A stretch of DNA of 64,000 bases from Muscardinus avellanarius (taxonomy: Eukaryota; Chordata; Mammalia; Rodentia; Gliridae): assembly GCA_963383645.1 (NCBI GenBank), contig OY726561.1, forward strand, positions 137,764,227 through 137,828,226, written 5' to 3'. The notes under the pieces were generated by a model. That model did no database searches, was not told the origin of the DNA, and worked only from the letters and a program-made list of their open reading frames with translations. Position 1 is the first letter of the stretch; every line of letters begins with the position of its first letter. The position numbers were made by a program, and so were the translations under genes. Shown here piece by piece: positions 50,926 through 63,144 of this stretch.

Positions 50926-51462
50926 GTTAGACTACAATGTGGTCATAAATAAAGGCCTTAGCCAATCTGCAGGGAGCTTGGGATCCGGGATGGCCATTCA
51001 AAGTGGTTCTTAATTGGGGCAAGAAAAGTAGACCTTTATAGTCCACTGTCCTCGGTCATGGACATGAGCAACCCTGAGGAGACAGTGTGGCCTGAGCAGG
51101 GCTTCGCCAGCTGAAAAGTCCCCACTGAGGTGCTCAGCTGAGAACTCCCAGCCCCCATACCCTCCAGCACCTTGAGCTACGAGTACTTCTGGAGAGGAGA
51201 CCCCAGGCGGCAACAGCAGCATCTCCCACGGCAGAATCCGGCCCTGGTTCAAGGGCAGCCTTCCAGGTGTTGTATCAATATTCTTTCATGGAGACATTGC
51301 CATCCTCATTCCCTTACTGTCGATTTGCTGGTTTCCTATGGTGATAACGGCAGAGTTGAAAAATTGGGCATAAAATATTTACTCTCTGGCCCTTTGACAA
51401 AAAGTTTGCCATAGGTACCTGGTATAGAAATGCAGCCTGATCCAGAGCGTTTTTTTTAACAG

Positions 51463-51508
<46 letters not shown>

Positions 51509-52913
51509 GGGAGGGAGGGAGACGGGGAGAGAGAGAATTTTAAGGCTAGCTAACCTCTTGGAGATCCCATTGAAAATACTTGCAGCTGAGACTCAGTTCT
51601 TTTTGTTTTTACACAATAGGGTCATAAACGGATGTCCCTGATTATTTTTACTGAGGTCTACAATTCACAAGAGCGCTTAGCTTTTTTTTTTATATTTTAA
51701 AACTCACTTGCTACAGGAAAAGAAGGTAATCAACTCAGCTTCTCTTGAATCCAAACTCAGTGTTTGAATAAAGGATTTGGGATATCCTGGAATCTGAAGG
51801 CCTGATAGAGAGAGGAGAAGAGGGTTCCAGGGAGTCAGTCGCCCAAAGTCCCCATGGGGAGGGACACACATCTGCATGACAAGCCAATCAACTGAGATGT
51901 GCATTGAGAACAAGTAAGACCTTCTGAGCTCTAGCAAGAACCTGCTCATTTCAGTGGGGTGTGCAGTGCCTTATCTCCCTTAGAGTAGGTAGTTTCTATA
52001 ACAACGGTCCTAACTTAGATGGACGCTCATCTCTTTGTTATGGAGGAAAACACTGTTTCAAAGACTCGGTTGGTTCTGCTTTGTTAATCGCTTTCAGGGC
52101 TGAAAAAGATGTTCTGACTCATAACTTCGTCAGGGACTGGACCCGTCTTGTTGAGTTGTCTCCGTGAGCTCTGAATTACTGTTTCGGAGCAGCACCCAGC
52201 CACCTTTGCAGACCAGAAACTCATTTCCCTCAATGCAGCAGGGCAATTAAATGCCTTTGAAAATCTGGGCGTGGGCTTCAGAGAGTTAAAAAAGTAAGAC
52301 CCTTAGAGTCCGGGTGAACATGCCTGAATCTTCCAGTAGGTCAGCAGAAGAGAGGATTCGGGGGGAATTTTAAGCATGTCCCAGGATGAGGGCCACAGTT
52401 TAAAATCGAGATGGAAGACCATGCACATCATGCTGAGGCTGACTGGGAAACAAAATAGACCCCTAGGCCCCAAGTCCATCCTTTGAAAGCCAAGAAACCC
52501 GTTTTGTCAAGCAAGCCCTCCCAGCTCACCCGGATGCATACACGTTCGAGGACCAGCAGCTCAATTCATCTCTCACACAGTGCTCAACCTCATCTGGGAG
52601 AAAAGCATTTATCTGGCCATCAGGAGTCATTCTGGGGAGGGATACAGTCACGCCGAGAGATTTGCATCCCGGTACGTTTGGCAACTTAGGGATGTGGTAG
52701 TGATACCCTCGGAGTTTATGGTTCTGCATATATGCTGAGAATATGCTGATGGCCTTTCACAATGTACTCAGCAGACAGAAACGTTTGTCAGTCGTCAACC
52801 GCCTTGTACACAGCGCACTAGGCTATGTGGACACCTAGAAGTATCCAGAGAATTTCTACCTGCAAATAGTTCACAGTTGGCCATTTCCCCCCTCATTTCA
52901 AAAATGACAGCCA
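50926..52913. other. Repeat-poor stretch with one (TG)n
   Basis: About 2 kb without recognised repeats except (TG)21 and following GA-rich text at 51465-51535. No supported gene. Confidence 0.45.
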
Positions 52914-53098
52914 GCCAGGCATGGTGGCACATGCTTTTAATCTCAGTACTTTGGAAGCTGAGACAGAGGGATTGCAGGTTCACGGCCAACCTTAGCAACT
53001 TAGTGAGGACCTTTTTCAAAAAAAAAAACATTAAACAGGGCTGGGGTACAGTGCAGGGGAAGAATATCCCAGCGTTCAAACTCCAGTACCAATAATAA

Positions 53099-53131
<33 letters not shown>
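52914..53131 (+). mobile_element. B1-dID SINE with (AAT)n tail
   Basis: GCCAGGCATGGTGGCACATG, linker TTTTTCAAAAAAAAAAAC, and a diverged ID part. (AAT)n at about 53095-53131. Confidence 0.85.
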
Positions 53132-53132
<1 letters not shown>

Positions 53133-53257
53133 CAAAAAGAGAATAGACTGGTTCAAAGATATTAAGTATCTTTGCGGTAATTCAGAACTGGGACTAGGTT
53201 CTAAGACTCAGTTCTAAACTTCTGAATCCTGGTCCAATGTTATTTTGAGGCACCTAT

Positions 53258-53455
53258 CTTTTTTTTTTTTGGTGGTACTGGGGTTCCTGGAAACCCTTCT
53301 ACCTCTGGTCTGCACTCCCAGACCTATTTTATATTTTTTATTTATTTGGAAACAGGGTCTCTTAGGGCAGCAAGGCTGACTACAAACCTACGTGATCATC
53401 CTGTCTCCGCCTCCCAAGCACAGGGATTACAAGCGTGCACCAACACGTCCGACAG
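53258..53455 (-). mobile_element. B1-dID SINE (antisense), 'TTCCTGGAAACCC' subfamily
   Basis: GGGGTTCCTGGAAACCCTTC, GACCTATTTTATATTTTTTA and B1 end CAACACGTCCGAC. Confidence 0.88.
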
Positions 53456-53570
53456 TCACCTATCTTTTGATGGAAGAAAGCTCTTTAAAAAAAATAACAA
53501 CCTAGAACAGTTTAAGAATGTGAAAAGTTACACACCACATATATTTTCCATCGTTTTTATGTTGCAACCA

Positions 53571-53606
53571 TCTCTCTCTCTCTCTGTCTCTCTCTCTCTG
53601 TCTCTC

Positions 53607-53652
<46 letters not shown>
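53571..53652. repeat. (TC)n microsatellite with periodic TG interruptions
   Basis: About 82 bp, TCTCTCTCTCTCTG units followed by pure TC, abutting the SINE at 53653. Confidence 0.93.
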
Positions 53653-53655
<3 letters not shown>

Positions 53656-54082
53656 AATGAGGATTGAACCAAGGAGCATTCTACCTCTGACCCACAAACC
53701 TAGCCCTATTTTTTATTTTTTTTTTAAATTTTTTTTGGTGGTACTGGGGGTGGAACCCAGAGGCTTTCTACCTCCGGGCTATACTCCCAGACCTTTTTTA
53801 TATTTTATTTTGAAACAGGGTCTCACTAAGTTGCTGAAAGCCTCACTAAGTAGCTGAGGCTGGCTTCAAACCCGTGCGATCCTCCTGTCTCAGCCTCCCA
53901 AGCGCAGGGATTAGAGGCGTGCGCCACCACGCCCGGCCCTATTTTTTATTTTTAATTTGAAACAGGTTCTTGCTAGGTTGATGAGAATCTCGCTACTCGT
54001 TGAGGCTGTCCTTGAATCTATGATCCTCTTGTCTCAGTCTCCCAAGTACTGCAATTACAAGCGTGCGCCACCACGCCCAGTC
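53653..54082 (-). mobile_element. B1-dID SINE (antisense), split by another SINE
   Basis: ID part 53653-53720 (GAGGATTGAACCAAGGAGCA); B1 part resumes about 53954 (AATTTGAAACAGGTTCTTGC) and ends CACCACGCCCAGT at 54082. Confidence 0.88.
53721..53936 (-). mobile_element. B1-dID SINE (antisense), nested
   Basis: GGTGGTACTGGGGGTGGAAC, CGGGCTATACTCCCAGACC and B1 end CACCACGCCCGGC. A perfect 17-bp target duplication, ccctattttttattttt, lies at 53704-53720 and 53937-53953. Confidence 0.95.
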
Positions 54083-54249
54083 GCAACTATCTCTTTAGAG
54101 TAGGAAATACTGCTATCCTTTGGCTATGCATGGTTCTGAGTGTACAAGTTCCTCACGTTCAGGCCTTGGGATTTCCTTGAATTGAAACACTTCTTTAAAA
54201 TGAGTTTGTTTGGAAACTTTCCTAACTCAACTCTAGAGGAGGTCACGGA

Positions 54250-54350
54250 AGCTGGGCCAAGAAGTACACACCTGCAGACCCTGCTACTTGAGACACTGAG
54301 GTGGGAGAATTGCCAGCCAGGGTAACACAGAATCCATCTCAGAAAAAGAA
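54250..54350 (+). mobile_element. Old 7SL-monomer SINE
   Basis: GCTGGGCCAAGAAGTACACACC, CTGCTACTTGAGACACTGAG, GTGGGAGAATTGCC: a primitive monomer ending in AAAAAGAAAAAG. Confidence 0.6.
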
Positions 54351-54989
54351 AAAGCTGGAGAGAACAAGGCCAAATACTGCTGCAGCTGTGTTGAATGAGA
54401 GGGAACCAGAGATGAGGCCATTGAACGTCACACTTGGGGGGGCACTGGCAACCTCAGGGTAAGTGTTTTGTGCCCAGTGGTATGGAGAGGAGACGTGGAG
54501 AGGGGGACATGGAGGAGCAATACTGATCTCAGTTGGACCATCAGGACAAACGGTGGGGGTAGAGAAAGGGGTGTTGCTGAGGTAGTGAGCAAAAGTAGGT
54601 ACAGAACACAGAGAAGCAGCACACTGGCGTGTTAGAGGAGGAGTCAAAGTTTGTTTCCTTAGATACAGATGACTTCTGTCAACTTAGAGGTTGGTGCTTG
54701 CAGTTGCCCCAGTGGGCAGACCAGGCCTTGTTTCAGAGGGTAGGGTGTGTAGACAGTTCAGATACAGAATCTGTTTCCAGAACTGGCCTTTGTATTCACA
54801 TTTGGAATCTTTTGGAAGACAAATACTTTGCTTCTCAGGCATCATCTTGCCTAGCTTGCAACACCATGATGGACTGTGGGATATATGTCACTGTAATGTT
54901 TTTGCTATACAAGAAACTATCCTGAGATTTAGTGATGGAAAGCTAACACCATTGATGTTGGTAAAGACGATGATGATGATTTTACTTAG
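54351..54989. other. No feature recognised (640 bp)
   Basis: Unique-looking. Short frames of about 100 codons have no signature. Confidence 0.4.
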
Positions 54990-55208
54990 TTGAACCAGGG
55001 GTTCAACCCAAGAATTGAACCCAGGGGCATTCTACTTCTGAGCTATATCCATATCCCTTTTTCTTAATTTTTAAAAATAATTTTGAAACAGGGTATTCCT
55101 AAGTTTCTGAGGGTCCTGCTAAGTTTCCAAGATGGCCTCAAAGCTGAGATCCTACCATTTCAGCCTCCCAAGTACTGGGATTACAGGCATGCACTACCAT
55201 GCCTGGCT
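54990..55208 (-). mobile_element. B1-dID SINE (antisense)
   Basis: Contains a partial duplication of the ID start (GGGGTTCAACCCAAGAATTG then GAACCCAGGGGC), linker TAATTTTGAAACAGGG, and B1 end CCATGCCTGGCT. Confidence 0.83.
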
Positions 55209-56445
55209 CCATCACCATTAATTTAACTTATGATTCTATGGGTTGGATAGATAAGAGCTAGGCTTATTCCAGTGTCTGTGGCTAGCTGTTGATCCATTAG
55301 GAGGTCTATTCTGAGATCTGGCCACCTGATGGCTGAGGTCCTATATCTCTGTGGTGCCGACTGGGCCCTATATCTCTAGCCTGGACTTGTTCGTGTTTAC
55401 ATGGTGGCTGGGGGAGGTAGAGTTCCAGTGAACAGTGCACCGTCTCTTCAGGTAGAAGCTCAAAATTGGCATTCCACTGGTCCAAACAATTCATGAAACC
55501 AGATGAGACTAAATTGACTGGGAAAAGATTCGGATGGGAAGAACTGAAAAATCATATTGCAAACAGGTATTGATACAGGATGGGGGAGGGGGATAATGGA
55601 AGCCACTTTTGCAGACAATTGACCTGATTATCCTTCTACTCCCAAGAGCGGGCTGAGCCCAACAAATTGGAATGTCATTTACACCTTGCAGTTTGCGCAG
55701 GAAATCAGCTCCTCTTCCCAAGGGGCTGTGTCTGCCCAGCACCTGCCAAGATGACTGGTAGTAGCATGGTGATTACCTCCGCAGTGCTTGGTCTCTGGCC
55801 TGGAGATTGGGCTGCTTGGATCTGATTACCTTGAACATATTGGGTAGTTGTTCATATCTGAAATGCTTTGGGTAATTGCCTGCTCCCCAAGGGAACCATT
55901 TCTGGGAGGAATGTGTAACACTCACAGAATCGAACAGTACCAAAAAGGCAATCAAGCCCTGGGACTCCTGGGAAAGTCTAACACAGAAGTGCCATCTCAC
56001 CACCAGTCTCCGCTCTCCTCCTCAGGAGATGACCAGCAGCCCTACACCCCTGAGATGACTAAGCAGTCTACTCCCTAGGCGATTGCCTTGGTCATTTGTC
56101 AAGTATTTTTCCTTCCGCCTTCACTGGTCCTTTGCTGGTGGGAGCTGCCGTTAGCATGCCCTGTAGATGTGCAAGGCTGATGATGATTCCTGGACACCGA
56201 GAGGTCCCTCTGCCTGGATGGCCCCTGATTCTCTTAGCAGTCATATCGCTTCCTCTGCACCTGTCAGGCAGCCATCATTAACACTTCCCATGTGCCCTTT
56301 GTGACAATTACAAAGTAATTACAATATGCATAATTAAGTGCTTCATCTTCCCAGTGCTGAAAAAAATAATGAGGCATTCCTTTCTTTGAACTTGACTTTA
56401 CTATTGGTGATTAGCAACCTGATTCAGTCTGATAGAGGAGACATG
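55209..56445. other. No feature recognised (about 1.2 kb)
   Basis: Repeat-poor, no supported exon. Confidence 0.4.
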
Positions 56446-56610
56446 TGGGGGATTGAATGCCAGGGCACTCTGCCTCTGCGCTAAACCCCAGCCCTTTTTA
56501 CTTTTTATTTTTAATTTGAAACATGATTTCACTAAGTTTCTGAGGGTATAGCTAAGTTTCTTATGCTGGCCGCAAACGTGCTATCCTCCTGTCTCGGCCT
56601 CCCAAGGGAG
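56446..56610 (-). mobile_element. B1-dID SINE (antisense), truncated
   Basis: GGGGGATTGAATGCCAGGGC, linker TAATTTGAAACATG. It stops after GGCCTCCCAAGGGA, so the B1 5' end is lost. Confidence 0.8.
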
Positions 56611-57489
56611 GGATGTGTTTGGAAACACACTTTCTTCTTTTTCAAGCATAATGAAAGCGTGGAAACTCAGGACAGGTTCGATATTTCTCCACCCTTAAAA
56701 ATAGAGTTGATTTGGTACTTCTTTCTTTTCACTCTTAGTGGATTTCTGTTATTACTCATTGGATTAGTGGAACATATCTTCCATGCACTGGCCCAGGTAA
56801 AGGTGGTGGTTCTACAAAGTGTAAGACAACTACTACTAATATTCACGTAGCATTTTCATAGTTCTTGAGGCTTGATTAAATACATGTCTCATTAGTACTC
56901 ACAGCAAACATGTAAGACAGATATTTTTGGATTGGGAATCCGGAAGCTTAAGGAAATTACACAATTGAGCATTACTAGCAAAAGGATGAGTGGGGTCTTT
57001 GGTCAGGTGAGTATGATTATAGGATTCTATGTACTTCCTCCTATAGCACTGTGGGAGAGAAATCAGCTAAGGAAAGTTCTGCATGGGGGATGGCTTGGGG
57101 GTCATCCCTGGGATTCTTCTGTGATTAATATGACCCAGGGCTTCTCTATGTGATATTTGATGGCTGTCATTGTTTTGCAGTCAGAAGTAGAATCATGATG
57201 GTATAAGGCAGACAGGTGATCTCATCCATTAAATGAGGAAGACACAATATTATTTGAATGTTGGGATTTGATCATGGGATCAGACCTTGTTGTAAGATAA
57301 TTTTCTCTTAAAGTAGCACAGGAAGTGTTGAGTAAGCCTTTCTGAGGACACAGGCACGGGACAGCTTCAAAGTATTAAAGTATTGCACGTATTAATCACA
57401 CAAGGAGCTGCCCTTGCCTCTATGTGACCTCATTTTACTATCTTCGCTCTTTTTCATCTCCACGAGGATTTATACTTACCCCACCTTAT
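56611..57489. other. Mostly unique; probable antisense MIR at 56870-57010
   Basis: CTCATTAGTACTCACAGCAA, GTAAGACAGATATTTTT, GGAAATTACACAATTGAGCAT read as a reversed MIR 3' half; the rest is not recognised. Confidence 0.45.
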
Positions 57490-57685
57490 TTGTGACACTA
57501 GGGGTCGAATGCAGTGGCATTCTACCTCTGAGTTACACCCCTAGCCCTATAGTTTTATTTTCATTTAGAAACAGGGTCTCGCTAGGTTGATGAGACTCTC
57601 ACTACTTGCTGAGGCTGTTCTCAATCCTGTGATCCTCCCATCTCCCGTATCAGCCTCCCAATAGTCATGTACCACCACACTTGCT
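57490..57685 (-). mobile_element. B1-dID SINE (antisense), diverged
   Basis: GACACTAGGGGTCGAATGCA, TTTAGAAACAGGGTCTCGC and B1 end CACCACACTTGCT. Confidence 0.8.
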
Positions 57686-58298
57686 TACAATTCCAAACCA
57701 GCAAGTGTATATGCATTTGTATATGCAAGTGTATAGATCACCTGACATGCCTTCTTTCTTGGTTCTGGGAAATGAAGTCTAGATGATTTTTTGTTGGTAT
57801 TTTCAGAAATTGCCCGTGTTCTCTTCCAGGTAACCCACCCGTATCCCACCAGCCAGCCAACCAGGTGTTTGCTATTGCATGTCTTTGCATGAGGACTTGC
57901 TCTGGCCACTAGAGTTTTCCTTGCCACCTTTTGAGCAAGCTAGAAGTGCTAGGGAGTTAACATCTGAGAGTGGTCCTCGTCAGTGACTGATGGGAGCTGC
58001 TGGATGAATACTCTAGCGCCTCCCTCCCTTCAGCAGGATGACTTTGAGGCACATGGCCTCTGGGGTCTTCCCAGTGAGGCTGAGCTCCAGGTGCCTGCTG
58101 TGTGACAGCTGCTGGTTAGAGCACCCTTTGTATGCTGTTTTTTTAATTCCCCTGACTCACTCTTCATCTTCCTATTGGTATTTCCTAAATCAATACTGAA
58201 TCTTGCTTGCAGTAGATTCAGAGTTTGCCTTTGAGAGAATTCAAAGATGCCTTTGTACTTAAGCATTAGAGCACTTCTCTCTGCCAAGACTAAGAGAG

Positions 58299-58341
<43 letters not shown>

Positions 58342-58589
58342 TATCTATATATTTATGGAGTCATTCACTTATGTAGTCTCTTCACTCATTCAGTTAATAT
58401 TTGAATAATTATCATATGCAAAGCACAATGCTGAGTACTAGGAGATAGAGTATACACAGAGATAAAAATTTCTACCTTTCTAGAGCACAAAATCATTTCA
58501 ATCCATTCTGAGTCTAATTTTAAAACTAAAAATTTACTTTAGACCATACTGATTTGAGGGGGAAAGTATTTTTTTTAGATTAAATTGGT
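57686..58589. other. Mostly unique; (TC)n and L2-like scrap
   Basis: (TC)18 at about 58303-58338. 58390-58500 (GTTAATATTTGAATAATTAT, CAAAGCACAATGCTGAGTAC) resembles an L2 3' region. Confidence 0.45.
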
Positions 58590-59058
58590 ATTCTTTGATC
58601 ATGGCAGAATTAAATTGGAAATCAGTAACAACTGTCAGAATCCCAGCAAGCTTCTCTGTAGAAATTGATAAGCTGATTCCACATTCCTAGGGAAACAGAC
58701 AGGACTCAAAATAACCAACACAATCTTGAAAAAGAAAAACAAAGTTGGAGAATCAAATTTCCCCACCTCAAAACTTGCTATAGAGCCATAGTAACCAGGA
58801 CAACATGACACTGACAATTGTGGCCCGCTGATATTTGACAAGAATTCCAGAACAATTTGGTGGTGGGAAGAGAGGCTTTCTCGACAGGTAGTGTCTGGAC
58901 AAGTGGAGGTTCATGTGCTAAACGATGAGCTGGAGCCCTGCCTCACACCGTATATCAAAACCAGCTTATAATAGGGAGCTACTTCAATGTAAACGCAAAC
59001 TTTCCCCTATGTTAGGAGAAAACATAGAGTAAATCTTTGACATTGGATTAGGTATTGA

Positions 59059-59270
59059 TTTTTTTTTTTTTTGCAGTATGGGGGATGGAACCAAGGGGCA
59101 CTGTACCTCCCAGCTACACCCCCAGCCCTGTTTATTAGTCTTTTTATTTCTGAAACAGGGTCCCACTGAGTTGCAAAGGGCCTCACTAAGTATCTGCGAA
59201 CTGTGATCCTCTAGTCTCTGCCTCCTGAATGCTGGGATTGCAAGCGTGCGCCACCATGCCAGGCCAGGTA
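59059..59270 (-). mobile_element. B1-dID SINE (antisense)
   Basis: T(13), GGGGGATGGAACCAAGGGGC, and B1 end CACCATGCCAGGC. Inserted in the old L1. Confidence 0.9.
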
Positions 59271-59273
59271 CTG

Positions 59274-59274
<1 letters not shown>

Positions 59275-59320
<46 letters not shown>
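59275..59320. repeat. (TG)n microsatellite between two SINEs
   Basis: About 46 bp (TG)n in the tail position of the next antisense SINE. Confidence 0.95.
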
Positions 59321-59324
<4 letters not shown>

Positions 59325-59523
59325 ACTGGGAATGGAACCCAGGGGCATTCTACCTCCAAGCTATACCCCTAGTCCTATTTTTTATTTTTTATTTTGAAAC
59401 AGGGTTTCACTGAGTTTCAAAGGGTCTCACTAAGTAGTAGCTGAGGCTGCTTTTGAACCATGATCCTCCTGTCTCAGCCTCCTGAATGCTGGTATTACAA
59501 GCGTGCACCACCATGCTTGGCTC
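59321..59523 (-). mobile_element. B1-dID SINE (antisense)
   Basis: GGGAATGGAACCCAGGGGCA, linker TTATTTTGAAACAGGG, and B1 end CACCATGCTTGGCT. Confidence 0.9.
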
Positions 59524-60090
59524 TGATTTTTAAAAATATGAAATCAAATCATCATTAAGAAAAGACAAGTTTGACTTAATGAAAATTAGAAACTTTGTGC
59601 TACAAAGAAAACTATCAAGAATGTGCAAATATTACATACAGGATGTGAGAAAAATCTGAAAATCATATACCTGATGAGAACTTGTATCTAGAAATACAAA
59701 GAGCTCTTATAACTCAATAATAAAAAGTCAATCCAGCAAAAAAAAGGGTAATGAATCTGAATAGACATTTACTCAAGGAAAATATCCAAATGACAAAGAG
59801 ATACATGAAAATAAGCTAGACAACAATCGTCATCATAGAAATTTTAATCCAGACCATGATCCAGTGTAACTTCACACCTTCTAAGATGGAGATATTTAAA
59901 AAGATAAAAACAAGTATTGTTGAAGATGTGAGGAAACTGGAACTCTAAGACATGGTCAGAGGGAATGTAAAATAGTAGTTACTTTGGAAAATCATCTGGA
60001 AGTATTTCAAAAATTTAAATGTAGATTTATTATGTGTCCCAGAATTTATACTTCTAAAGATAGAACCAGAAGAAACTGCTTTATGTAAAG

Positions 60091-61604
60091 ACTCAAATCT
60101 TTTTTCCTTTGGTCTCTAACCCCTCTAATTTTGGCATTTTTGTTCACTTGTGTTTAAACAATGCCTGGATTTTGTTTCAATCAGGTATAATAAATATAAA
60201 CACAGAAATGACTGTCATAAAGGAGGGAGTTTGTACTTTCAGATCCCCATAAACAGGAGACATAGTTCACCACACAGGGCCCCATGAGGAAGCACCAAGT
60301 CATCCAGGAAACGGGGGCAAGAGGAAAACTTGAGTGAGAACTCACTGAGTGAGAGCTTTTGTGGTGTTTTTCATGGGAAGGCCTAGATAAGACGGGGGAA
60401 GTAGAGTCGACAGTTCCTGGATTGGTTAGTGTGAGTAATTTCAATGAGCTCTGGGGCATAGGGCCTTGTCCTACTTGTCTAAAAACAGGTCCTAGAATGA
60501 TTAGAGCAGGGAGAGGGGAGTGTCCTGGACCCAGGAGGCTGATAAAGAAAAGATGGTTGATTCACCTATCAAGAGTGGGATTAGGGGCCCTGGGAGGGAC
60601 AGTCTTTTCTAGGTACTCAAGATAACAGAGCATCATACAAATATAGAAAATAAAATGACCGTGATTAGTACAATTTGCTGTTTCGGTTTCCAGCCCCAGC
60701 CCCTGTTTTTACCGCTCATCCCTTGCTTCCGGGCTTGCTAACCCCCACTGCAGTTTGGCCTTGGAGTCCCCTGTGCAAACCACTGCTTTTGACAATGTCA
60801 ATGAGATAATGCCCAAGGGATGTACTATGATTAGTATTTGTCTTGAGCCCAAGAGGACCAGACAGTGGTTTGGCCACCTGAGAAACACTAGGAGGGTTAG
60901 TTTCCACTCCATCATGCTTCTAGTTGTTTTTAAGTGAATCAACAGTCATGTGGACTCTTTTAAATGGGCCTTTAAAGAATGGGTTCTGGGTCAGCTTCCA
61001 CTCAGGATCCTTCTGGTAGCACCAGGTAGAAGAGGTACTATGGAGTCATGCAGTGAGACATGGCAACAGATGTCTAGGTCTAGTCTTTTAGGAAAATGAC
61101 CCATCATTAAGTGATTCTGGCCCTACGCACCTATGGCTATTGTCTTTCTTCGTAGTCTGTATGAATCATAAAGCTTCTTGGACTAAATAAATCAGAGGGG
61201 AAGTTTCTAATAGTGCCTGGGATATAATAAACCTTTGGCAAATGTTGGTCATTATAGTACATCACTTTCATAGTACTTGACTCAATAGAGACTCAATAAA
61301 ATGATAACTTACCCCTTTTATTGATCCACAGAACTTGCATGACACAGAGAATTTATATACATTAAAGCAAAAAAGTGATCCTCTAGGAACTTGGTAATCA
61401 GAAAGGTACAAAAAATGTGAGGGGAAAAATTTTAGGCAATAGCTAGCTTCATTTGTAATTTTCAAAGAAATAAGATAAAAATGGTAGATTTGCATAAAAG
61501 TATTTTGAAGAACTAACTCCCACAAAGGACCATGAAGTAATTAGCAAGGTTACAAAAAATGCCTCCTGTAGGAAAATCTATCATTAGACCTCTTGTGAAA
61601 TTAA
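60091..61604. other. No feature recognised (about 1.5 kb)
   Basis: Unique-looking or too diverged. 60250-60620 has an old-retroelement texture but I cannot assign it. Confidence 0.4.
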
Positions 61605-62125
61605 TAATTGTTATGAATTTTCCTCTTAATACTGCCTTCAAAGTGTCCCAGAGGTTTTTATTAGTTGTATCTATTTTCGTTTGTTTCTAGAAATTTCTTG
61701 ATTATGCCCCTTACTTCTTCTATGATCCATTTTTTATTCAGCAGTTCAACCAGTCTCCACTGGTGTTCAGTCTCCACATATCTGTGTGGTTTCTCTGGGT
61801 CTTCTTACATTTTATTTCTTGTTTCATCCTATTATGATCTGAGAAGACACAGGGAAGTATGTCACATTTTTGAATTTGCTAGTGCTGACTTTGTGGTCCA
61901 AGATGTGATCTATTTTGGAGAAAGTTCTATGAGCAGCTGAGAAAAATGTGAACTCTACTATAGTTGGGTGGAATATTCTATATGTGTCTAACAGGTCTAT
62001 TTGATTAATGATGCTCTTTAGGTCTGAGGAATCTTCACTGACCTTTTGTCTAGAAGATCAGTCTAATGGTGGGAGAGGGGTGTTAAGTCTCCCAGTATTA
62101 TTGTATTGGGTTTATGTGTGACTTA
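61605..62125 (-). mobile_element. L1 ORF2 fragment (antisense, central region)
   Basis: Reverse of ORF2: 'CTTAATACTGCCTTCAAAGT', 'TGTCCCAGAGGTTTTTATTA', 'CCTATTATGATCTGAGAAGA', 'AAGATGTGATCTATTTTGGA', 'GTCTCCCAGTATTATTGTAT'. It is relatively well preserved. Confidence 0.82.
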
Positions 62126-62130
62126 ATGTC

Positions 62131-62255
62131 ACAAAGAGTTTGTGGGTTTGAATTTCGTCTCTGCCATTTACACACCTGTGCAACCTGAGCAAGGTGCTTA
62201 AGTTCTGTGGCATTTGGTTTACTTATGTGCTAAGTAGAGATTAAAAACAGCTTCC
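62131..62255 (+). mobile_element. MIR SINE
   Basis: GTGGGTTTGAATTTCGTCTC, TGCCATTTACACACCTGTGC, AACCTGAGCAAGGTGCTTAA. A MIR this old cannot have inserted into a young L1, so it separates the L1 pieces on either side. Confidence 0.75.
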
Positions 62256-62639
62256 TTGGGATCTGGCTGTGAACACTAATTCCTGTATGTAAAATGTTAA
62301 GAGAATGGGGCCACCTAATGAACTTTTCAGTACCAGCACCATCTTTAGCTATCAGGACCCTTGAGGTCTTGAAATAATTTGAAAGACAAGACCATTTTAG
62401 CCTAAAGTAACAAGGGAGAGTTTTGTTGTTTTTGTGAACGCATAGTATATAACTCAGCAAAAACCAATTTGACAGCATGAATTGGATATTTGGCCCTATC
62501 TGAGACTTTACCCTGTTCGTCCATTTACTCCTTAACTTCCCACCTTCCTCAACCTTCACTGTTAAATACAGTGCAACTTGCCCTTGGATATACCAGCTGA
62601 CACCTAGAGACTGAAAGAAATCTATCAAAAGCAATAGAT
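62256..62639. other. No feature recognised (about 380 bp)
   Basis: Between MIR and L1; unique-looking. Confidence 0.4.
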
Positions 62640-63130
62640 ACAAATTTCTGAAACCATGAGAAGGAGGAACATCAAGGAAGCAATGAGCTCCCACAGCACA
62701 CCACAGTAACAGAAGCGGATACCACAGAATTGCAGAGATCTCCAGAAGGTCAAATCAAGACTGTAACTAGAAGAAATAAAGGATGCGGTCATTGAAGTAA
62801 AGGCATGTTCAAACTATAAACAATCGATTAGACCACATGGAGAATAGAATCTCACTCCTAGAAGATGATCACTCCAAAAATAAACACATAATTTATAATT
62901 TGTAAAAAACAATTTGACAGCAGGATTTGGGCATTGAAGAAATATGGGCCCATCTTAAAAGAGCTAACCTAAGAATAATTGGCATAGAGGAGAGAAAGGA
63001 AGGTGAAACCAAAGGGATCAACAATCTTTTCAAAGAAGTAATAACAGAAAAATTTCCAAACATGAAGCAAGAGGTCTATACACAGGTACAAGAAACTTAT
63101 AGAAAAAGATCAGAGAAAAGGTTCCCCAGG
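62640..63130 (+). pseudogene. L1 ORF1 5' fragment (sense)
   Basis: Begins near the ORF1 start (GAAACCATGAGAAGGAGGAA at about 62652), follows the coiled-coil coding region with deletions, and from about 62927 has an open frame like ORF1 residues 108-200 (IEEIWAHLKRANLRIIGIEE). It breaks off in the RRM and is joined to an inverted 5'UTR. Confidence 0.85.
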
Positions 63131-63144
63131 TCACATAATAATCA

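Larger units (their letters stand above)
58590..60090 (+). mobile_element. Old L1 ORF2 fragment, interrupted by two SINEs
   Basis: Sense ORF2 order: 'GAAAAAGAAAAACAAAGTTGG', 'GCTATAGAGCCATAGTAACC', 'TAGGAGAAAACATAGAG', then after the SINEs 'CTACAAAGAAAACTATCAAG', 'ATACAAAGAGCTCTTATAAC', 'GACAAAGAGATACATGAAAA' and 'GGAAATCATCTGG'. Many indels; inactive. Confidence 0.82.

Noticed and set aside
62230..62694. 154-codon minus-strand frame
   Set aside because: It spans part of a MIR, unique DNA and the start of an L1 ORF1 fragment on the opposite strand; no domain signature and no splice context.
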